Assembly (NCBI GenBank): GCA_009772895.1
Contig: WOUP01000023.1
Span: forward strand, 1 to 49,252
DNA: 49,252 nt
From: Puniceicoccaceae bacterium 5H
Lineage (GTDB): Bacteria; Verrucomicrobiota; Verrucomicrobiia; Opitutales; Oceanipulchritudinaceae
Direction of reading: 5' to 3'
Position numbers and translations under genes: made by a program. The notes under the pieces were generated by a model. It was not told where the DNA came from and ran no database searches. It saw nothing but the letters and a program-made list of their open reading frames with translations. Of this stretch, positions 44,757 through 49,252 are shown piece after piece (the stretch's first letter is position 1; each line of letters begins with the position of its first letter).

Positions 44757-45700
44757 ATGGAGATCCCCACGCAGGTGGGGAACACCTCCGAGGCCTTCGC
44801 CTCATCGCCCTTCTTGCCGGTCCATCCCCACGCAGGTGGGGAACACGCGGTGGAAGGCGTTCTTTCTGGCACTCAAAGCGGTCCATCCCCACGCAGGTGG
44901 GGAACACGTTGAGGAGGTAGTCGCGCAATGTTGCTTGAGCGGTCCATCCCCACGCAGGTGGGGAACACACAATCCGCCCATTGATTAGCATTAGACTTAT
45001 CGGTCCATCCCCACGCAGGTGGGGAACACAGGATCGCCCACATGGTGGCGCTGTGCCACTCCGGTCCATCCCCACGCAGGTGGGGAACACGTTTCGCGGG
45101 CCTTCAGCTTGGCTTGCCAGCTCGGTCCATCCCCACGCAGGTGGGGAACACGCGTCGAGGTGCTCGGAATAAGCGCGCTCAGTCGGTCCATCCCCACGCA
45201 GGTGGGGAACACGCGTCGAGGTGCTCGGAATAAGCGCGCTCAGTCGGTCCATCCCCACGCAGGTGGGGAACACGCTGCCTGCGCCAATTTTAACCTGGCA
45301 ACGCGCGGTCCATCCCCACGCAGGTGGGGAACACGAATTAGGCATGAGTGTCGGCGTTGAATATTTCGGTCCATCCCCACGCAGGTGGGGAACACGGTGA
45401 CGCTGGTGGTGGGGGTGCTCATAAATCCGGTCCATCCCCACGCAGGTGGGGAACACTCTTCCGCCCGTTAAGAAAAATAGGGCATCTACGGTCCATCCCC
45501 ACGCAGGTGGGGAACACATTCCGGGTTCCCGCTTGCGGAGAAGGTCAGGCGGTCCATCCCCACGCAGGTGGGGAACACATTCCGGGTTCCTGCTGGCGGA
45601 GAAGGTCAGGCGGTCCATCCCCACGCAGGTGGGGAACACTTCTTGAAGGGTCGGGGAGTCGTGTCCCCGGCCGGTCCATCCCCACGCAGGTGGGGAACAC
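44757..45700 (-). CRISPR. CRISPR array 2, leader-distal part, 16 repeats
   Basis: The 29-bp repeats, on the plus strand CGGTCCATCCCCACGCAGG then TGGGGAACAC, differ from array 1 at two positions (A for G in the loop, C for T near the end). The period is 61 with 15 spacers of 32 bp. The leftmost repeat (44757-44785) has lost its first bases, as expected for the leader-distal end. One spacer is present twice in a row (45152 and 45213), two adjacent ones differ at two bases (45517 and 45578), and one (45456-45487) is identical to a spacer in array 1. Confidence 0.98.
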
Positions 45701-45717
45701 ACCTTCCGTTTGTGCGC

Positions 45718-45725
45718 AAAAAAAA
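45718..45725. repeat. Target-site duplication, left copy (ISL3)
   Basis: Eight A residues directly before the element's tip GGTTCATCGTCG are repeated after its other tip (47033-47040). ISL3 elements duplicate 8 bp. Confidence 0.88.
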
Positions 45726-47032
45726 GGTTCATCGTCGTATTCCGGGGAAGGCATATTTGATTTTGAGGAAGAAGTATTCGGTGTCTCGGTATCCGTATGC
45801 CATGCGTTTGATGACCTTGATCTTGTTGTTGATGCCTTCGAGGACGCTGGTGTTGAGGGGGAACCGAGCGGAAGCGAGGATCCCCCTGAGGTAAGGTTTG
45901 AGCTTGCGGGCGAAGGCGATGAGCGGCTTTAGGCCGCTCTGTTGAGCCATGCGCCACCAGGCTCGCCAGAGCCGGTAGGCGCTCCAGGGTGAGGGGCAAC
46001 GCCAGAGTTCCTTGAGCTGATCTTTAAGGATATAGACTTGGGCCAGCGGGGCGTTGAGGCTCATGAGGGCATCGAGGCGAGTCGCCTGATCGTCGCTGAG
46101 GTTGTCGCGGTTTCTGAGCAGCAGCCAGCGGCTGCGCTTGACGGCCTGGCGCGCCGGCTTGTCCTCGCGCAGGGCGTTGGCTTGGTCGACCCGCACGCGG
46201 TCGATGACCTCGCGGCCGTATTTGGCGACGATGTGAAAGAGGTCGTAAACGACCTCGGCATTGGGGCAGTGTGCTTTGACCTCGAGGTCAAAGGCGCTGT
46301 TCTGGTCCATCGCCACGGCTTCGATCTGGGCGCAGTGCGCGCCCAGTTCCTGAAAGAAGGGCCGCACCGCTTCGCGGCTGCGCCCTTCGCCGATCCAGAG
46401 CACCTGGCGCGTTTCGGCGTCGGCAATGACGGAGGCGTAGCGGTGCCCCTTGTGCAGCGCAAACTCATCCATCACCAGCCGCCTCAGGCTGCGGTAATCC
46501 AGCGGCGGCAGCTCGCGTTGCAGGCGTGCCTTGTCGATGCGTTTGACCGTGTGCCACGACAGCCCGAGGTGCCGCGCCACGTGCTGGATCGGCAGGACTC
46601 GGCACAGCGCTTCCACCTGCCGCACCAGGCGGTGCGCCAGGCGTTGGTGCTCGCCCAGCCAGGCGATCCGTTCCCGCTTCACTCCGCAGCGCGGGCAGCA
46701 AACCCGCCGCACCGGCAGCTCCAGCCAGAGACGCCGGTCCAGCAGATCGAGGTCGCGCACCCGCCTCCACTGCGTTTCATGCACCTGCGGCGCTAACGCG
46801 CCGCAGCCTCCGCAAGCCCCGTCCCCCGTCGCGACCAACCGAATCCGCAGCGCACCCTCTCCAAGCTCCTGCCACGAATCTATCTTATAGCCTTCCCAAA
46901 AGAGCTCCCAGAGGTTACTTTGCATCTCTCGAAGCGGTTGTTGTTGGTTTTGAGTTCGTTTTCACACCTGAACCTTACCAGCAACGGCCGCTTCTTGGTA
47001 GATACACCTTCCCGCTCTTCGACGAAGAACCA
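45726..47032 (-). mobile_element. ISL3-family element inserted in a CRISPR spacer (1307 bp)
   Basis: The tips GGTTCATCGTCG (left) and GGTTCTTCGTCG (right, read inward) continue as a 25-bp imperfect inverted repeat ending in GGGAAGG. The element contains one intact transposase gene and is flanked by A8 direct repeats. Without it and one A8 copy, the flanks 45701-45725 and 47041-47047 join to a spacer of exactly 32 bp. Confidence 0.95.
45729..46925 (-). CDS. ISL3-family transposase
   Basis: This 398-residue protein has an N-terminal zinc-ribbon ([10 protein letters not shown] and [12 protein letters not shown], about 38-91) and a helix-turn-helix ([19 protein letters not shown]). The DDE-type core has [18 protein letters not shown] (about 146), [13 protein letters not shown] (about 198) and a C-terminal [20 protein letters not shown] block with the glutamate, as expected for ISL3. 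The stop codon lies within the left inverted repeat. The frame is intact, so the element could still move. Confidence 0.95.
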   Translation of the reverse strand: MQSNLWELFWEGYKIDSWQELGEGALRIRLVATGDGACGGCGALAPQVHETQWRRVRDLDLLDRRLWLELPVRRVCCPRCGVKRERIAWLGEHQRLAHRLVRQVEALCRVLPIQHVARHLGLSWHTVKRIDKARLQRELPPLDYRSLRRLVMDEFALHKGHRYASVIADAETRQVLWIGEGRSREAVRPFFQELGAHCAQIEAVAMDQNSAFDLEVKAHCPNAEVVYDLFHIVAKYGREVIDRVRVDQANALREDKPARQAVKRSRWLLLRNRDNLSDDQATRLDALMSLNAPLAQVYILKDQLKELWRCPSPWSAYRLWRAWWRMAQQSGLKPLIAFARKLKPYLRGILASARFPLNTSVLEGINNKIKVIKRMAYGYRDTEYFFLKIKYAFPGIRR

Positions 47033-47040
47033 AAAAAAAG
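47033..47040. repeat. Target-site duplication, right copy (ISL3)
   Basis: A8 follows the right tip and is followed by GCGCCCC, the remaining 7 bases of the split spacer, and then by the next repeat at 47048. Confidence 0.88.
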
Positions 47041-47047
47041 CGCCCCC

Positions 47048-48479
47048 GGTCCATCCCCACGCAGGTGGGGAACACGTAGCTCATGACTCCTGAATGTCCA
47101 GACCGAGCGGTCCATCCCCACGCAGGTGGGGAACACGGTAAGGATCCAGCCCCGCTGCACGTCGACCTCGGTCCATCCCCACGCAGGTGGGGAACACTGA
47201 GCATGGGCGATGATTTGGCGGCACTGCCACGGTCCATCCCCACGCAGGTGGGGAACACTGGCACGACACCTACCAGGCGGGAGACGTTTACGGTCCATCC
47301 CCACGCAGGTGGGGAACACCTACACCTCGAGCGACGCCACCCCAGACACTCCGGTCCATCCCCACGCAGGTGGGGAACACGGATACATACCAGTTTCGTC
47401 GTTATACTCATACGGTCCATCCCCACGCAGGTGGGGAACACCAAGCCGCCGCGATGGATGCCGTTGGCCAACGCGGTCCATCCCCACGCAGGTGGGGAAC
47501 ACGGCATTCGTTGAATAGCAAAGGCTGAAGGTGTCGGTCCATCCCCACGCAGGTGGGGAACACGTCGGTCGCGGGCAGCGGCGAGGGCTCGATCCCGGTC
47601 CATCCCCACGCAGGTGGGGAACACGGTGTCGTCGTTATATTGGGGGTGTTTGTTGGCGGTCCATCCCCACGCAGGTGGGGAACACGCTCAAGGTTGGCTG
47701 TGATGTCTCTAGTGCGTCGGTCCATCCCCACGCAGGTGGGGAACACGGGATCGAGCCCTTCGCCACGTATTCGATTAGCGGTCCATCCCCACGCAGGTGG
47801 GGAACACGCACGCTACCGCCGGCAAAGGGGTCAAAGACGCGGTCCATCCCCACGCAGGTGGGGAACACGCTGGATGAGATTGCGCTGACGCTCGCCTAAA
47901 CGGTCCATCCCCACGCAGGTGGGGAACACCCCCCCCACGCCTTCGACGGAGGCGAAGAAGGGCGGTCCATCCCCACGCAGGTGGGGAACACAGTTTTCCC
48001 AAGGCGGTCTGCAGCTAAAAACGCGGTCCATCCCCACGCAGGTGGGGAACACAGTTTTCCCAAGGCGGTCTGCAGCTAAAAACGCGGTCCATCCCCACGC
48101 AGGTGGGGAACACCGAAATTTGGTGCTCGAAACACTAGTGCCCGGCGGTCCATCCCCACGCAGGTGGGGAACACTAATCGGACAGCTCGAAAGCGAAGTT
48201 GCTGAACGGTCCATCCCCACGCAGGTGGGGAACACTGTCAGCAGGTTGAGAACGTAGCGGTCATGCTCGGTCCATCCCCACGCAGGTGGGGAACACATCT
48301 CGTCCACCTCTTCACCTGTCGATCCCAGCGGTCCATCCCCACGCAGGTGGGGAACACTGAGCAAGGCGGCAGGGGTGCGCACCGGGTTCCGGTCCATCCC
48401 CACGCAGGTGGGGAACACAGGTGGTTCTTGCGCTGACCAGGCTTGAGCGGCGGTCCATCCCCACGCAGGTGGGGAACAC
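47048..48479 (-). CRISPR. CRISPR array 2, leader-proximal part, 24 repeats
   Basis: This continues array 2 with the same repeat (GCAGG loop, GAACAC end) and a 61-bp period. With the distal part it makes 40 repeats and 39 spacers, one of them split. Two adjacent spacers are identical (47992-48023 and 48053-48084, starting AGTTTTCCCAAGGCG). The rightmost repeat borders a leader homologous to that of array 1, so transcription and acquisition run from the right. Confidence 0.98.
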
Positions 48480-48544
48480 TCTCGATAGATCAATGACTTA
48501 TATTTCTTCAAGGCAAGAAAATTGCCGTTTTGAGGGGGTAGAAG
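48480..48544 (-). promoter_or_regulatory. Leader of CRISPR array 2 with IHF-like site
   Basis: The leader is homologous to 35748-35812 over about 65 bp. ATCAATGACTTA (48489-48500) fits the ATCAANNNNTTR core of an IHF site; the preceding W is G here. Its distance to the first repeat is the same as in array 1. The AT-rich centre may also hold the array promoter. Confidence 0.78.
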
Positions 48545-48724
48545 AGCCGGCGTTTTTATAGACTGTGAGTCGTTTTGTGAGCGCTTTTTAGAGGCAGATG
48601 CTGGAGGTTTACTCCAAGAGGCCCTTCTTCAATCATCCTTCCCCGCGCGATTCTCCTGAGGTGTAACGCCTTCTGCAGCCCTTAGCAGCGACGGCCTTGA
48701 CGTGCGGGAATCGCTCTCGAATAG
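48545..48724. other. Intergenic region before imuA
   Basis: About 180 bp between the CRISPR leader and the LexA-like box show no gene, terminator or repeat that I can support. Confidence 0.5.
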
Positions 48725-48738
48725 TGAACGCGTGTTCA
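48725..48738 (+). promoter_or_regulatory. LexA-like SOS box
   Basis: TGAACGCGTGTTCA, a GAAC-N4-GTTC palindrome, lies 8 bp before the first ATG of imuA. This form resembles the SOS box of Bacillus-type LexA proteins, and imuA operons are classic LexA targets, so DNA-damage control is likely. Confidence 0.6.
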
Positions 48739-48745
48739 TTTAATC

Positions 48746-49252
48746 ATGGGAGCGTGTTCGCGTCAGTCGATGCCGGATGTGTTGCCTGCGGTCGCCCAAT
48801 TTCCGGGGGATCGGCGGGAGGCTTTGGCGCGGTTGCGCAGGCAGCTGGGGGAGAAGGTGCAGTGGGCCGGGGAGGCGCTGGAGCGGGAGACGTTTGCGAC
48901 GGGGATCGAAGGCCTGGACGAGACGCTGGGCGGTGGGTTGCCGCGTGGGGCGTTGACCGAGGTGGTGGCGGCGCCGGATTCGCGGGGGGCGCAGAGCCTA
49001 CTCGTGCAGGTAATCCGGGCGGCGCGGCGGGAGCGGCAGTTCGTGGCGCTGATCGATGCGCTCGACCGCTTCGATCCCGCGACGGCCGGAGCGGAGGCGC
49101 TGCCGCATTTACTATGGGTGCGGTGTCAGGAGGCGGCGCAGGCTCTGCAGGCTGCGGATCTGCTGATGCGCGACGAGAACTTCCCGGTCCTGCTGGTCGA
49201 TCTGCGGGACGCCTCGGCGCAAGCGCTGCGTCAGGCCCACGCGAGCCTCTGG
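48746..49252 (+). CDS. imuA: ImuA-like (RecA/SulA-type) translesion synthesis protein, 5' part
   Basis: The frame is open from ATG 48746 (or ATG 48770) to the window edge, giving 169 codons. The product reads REALARLRRQLGEKVQWAGE, then FATGIEGLDETLGGGLPRGA and LTEVVAAPDSRGAQSLLVQV, resembling the RecA-like core of ImuA, with FVALIDALDRFDPA and LLVDLRDA where a Walker B strand would be. ImuA works with ImuB and DnaE2 in error-prone lesion bypass; those genes would be expected just beyond the window. A LexA-like palindrome precedes the start. The C terminus is not in the window. Confidence 0.85.
   Translation, partial: MGACSRQSMPDVLPAVAQFPGDRREALARLRRQLGEKVQWAGEALERETFATGIEGLDETLGGGLPRGALTEVVAAPDSRGAQSLLVQVIRAARRERQFVALIDALDRFDPATAGAEALPHLLWVRCQEAAQALQAADLLMRDENFPVLLVDLRDASAQALRQAHASLW

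Noticed and set aside
44757-48479. Treating the two sides of the ISL3 element as separate arrays
   Set aside because: The repeats are identical, the phase is preserved and the flanks rebuild one 32-bp spacer, so they are one array interrupted by the element.
44981-48511. Repetitive open frames over array 2 ([19 protein letters not shown])
   Set aside because: Same cause as in array 1: translated repeats, not genes.

Overview
The window is about 60% GC and looks like a chromosomal accessory (defence) region of a Gram-negative bacterium. Gene content and protein style (WYL regulator, small MPIANAIQRG-type protein, imuA with a LexA-like box) fit a member of Verrucomicrobiota such as the Opitutae. 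That placement is inference, because no rRNA or core ribosomal gene is present.

Layout. (1) 1-5409 is an insertion-sequence graveyard. A remnant transposase tail is followed by an IS630 element split by a complete IS66 element (8-bp target duplication GCTGGATT), a truncated IS256-like transposase and a complete IS3-family element with a -1 frameshift heptamer. (2) 5546-12439 is a co-directional operon: a NERD nuclease/helicase, a Mre11/SbcD-like phosphoesterase, a Rad50/SbcC/YhaN-like ATPase and an unknown protein. (3) 12450-18222 holds ordinary genes: a small membrane protein, a WYL regulator, a formylglutamate amidohydrolase-like protein, a secreted protein, a sirtuin, and a DnaA-C-like protein with a small partner. 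(4) 18223-20047 is prophage debris (small and large terminase remnants), one hypothetical gene and a broken metallo-beta-lactamase-fold gene. (5) 20044-29465 encodes McrC and McrB (leftward) and, divergently, a 2019-residue DUF4011/helicase/nuclease/DUF3320 protein. (6) 29466-31876 carries no intact gene that I recognise. (7) 31877-48479 is a complete type I-E CRISPR-Cas locus. Array 1 has 64 repeats. The leftward operon is cas3-cse1-cse2-cas6e-cas7-cas5-cas1-cas2-dnaQ. Array 2 has 40 repeats and is interrupted by an ISL3 element. (8) A LexA-like box and the start of imuA close the window.

How the parts work together. Both arrays read leftward. Their leaders are homologous and each has an IHF-like site 9 bp from the first repeat. 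Cas1, Cas2 and the separate DnaQ exonuclease would trim and integrate spacers, Cas6e would cut the repeat hairpins, Cascade would bind targets and Cas3 would degrade them.

The most interesting signal is in the 133-bp gap between cas3 and cse1. On the plus strand there is a degenerate repeat with a perfect 8-nt handle, about 20 nt of pseudo-spacer, then a second pseudo-repeat with an intact hairpin. The pseudo-spacer matches a site next to an AAG motif that overlaps the predicted cse1 promoter. In the first 11 positions the only mismatch is position 6, the base that Cascade flips out; position 12, the next flipped base, is also a mismatch. I read this as a crRNA-like regulatory RNA (CreR/CreA type) that directs Cascade to repress its own operon.
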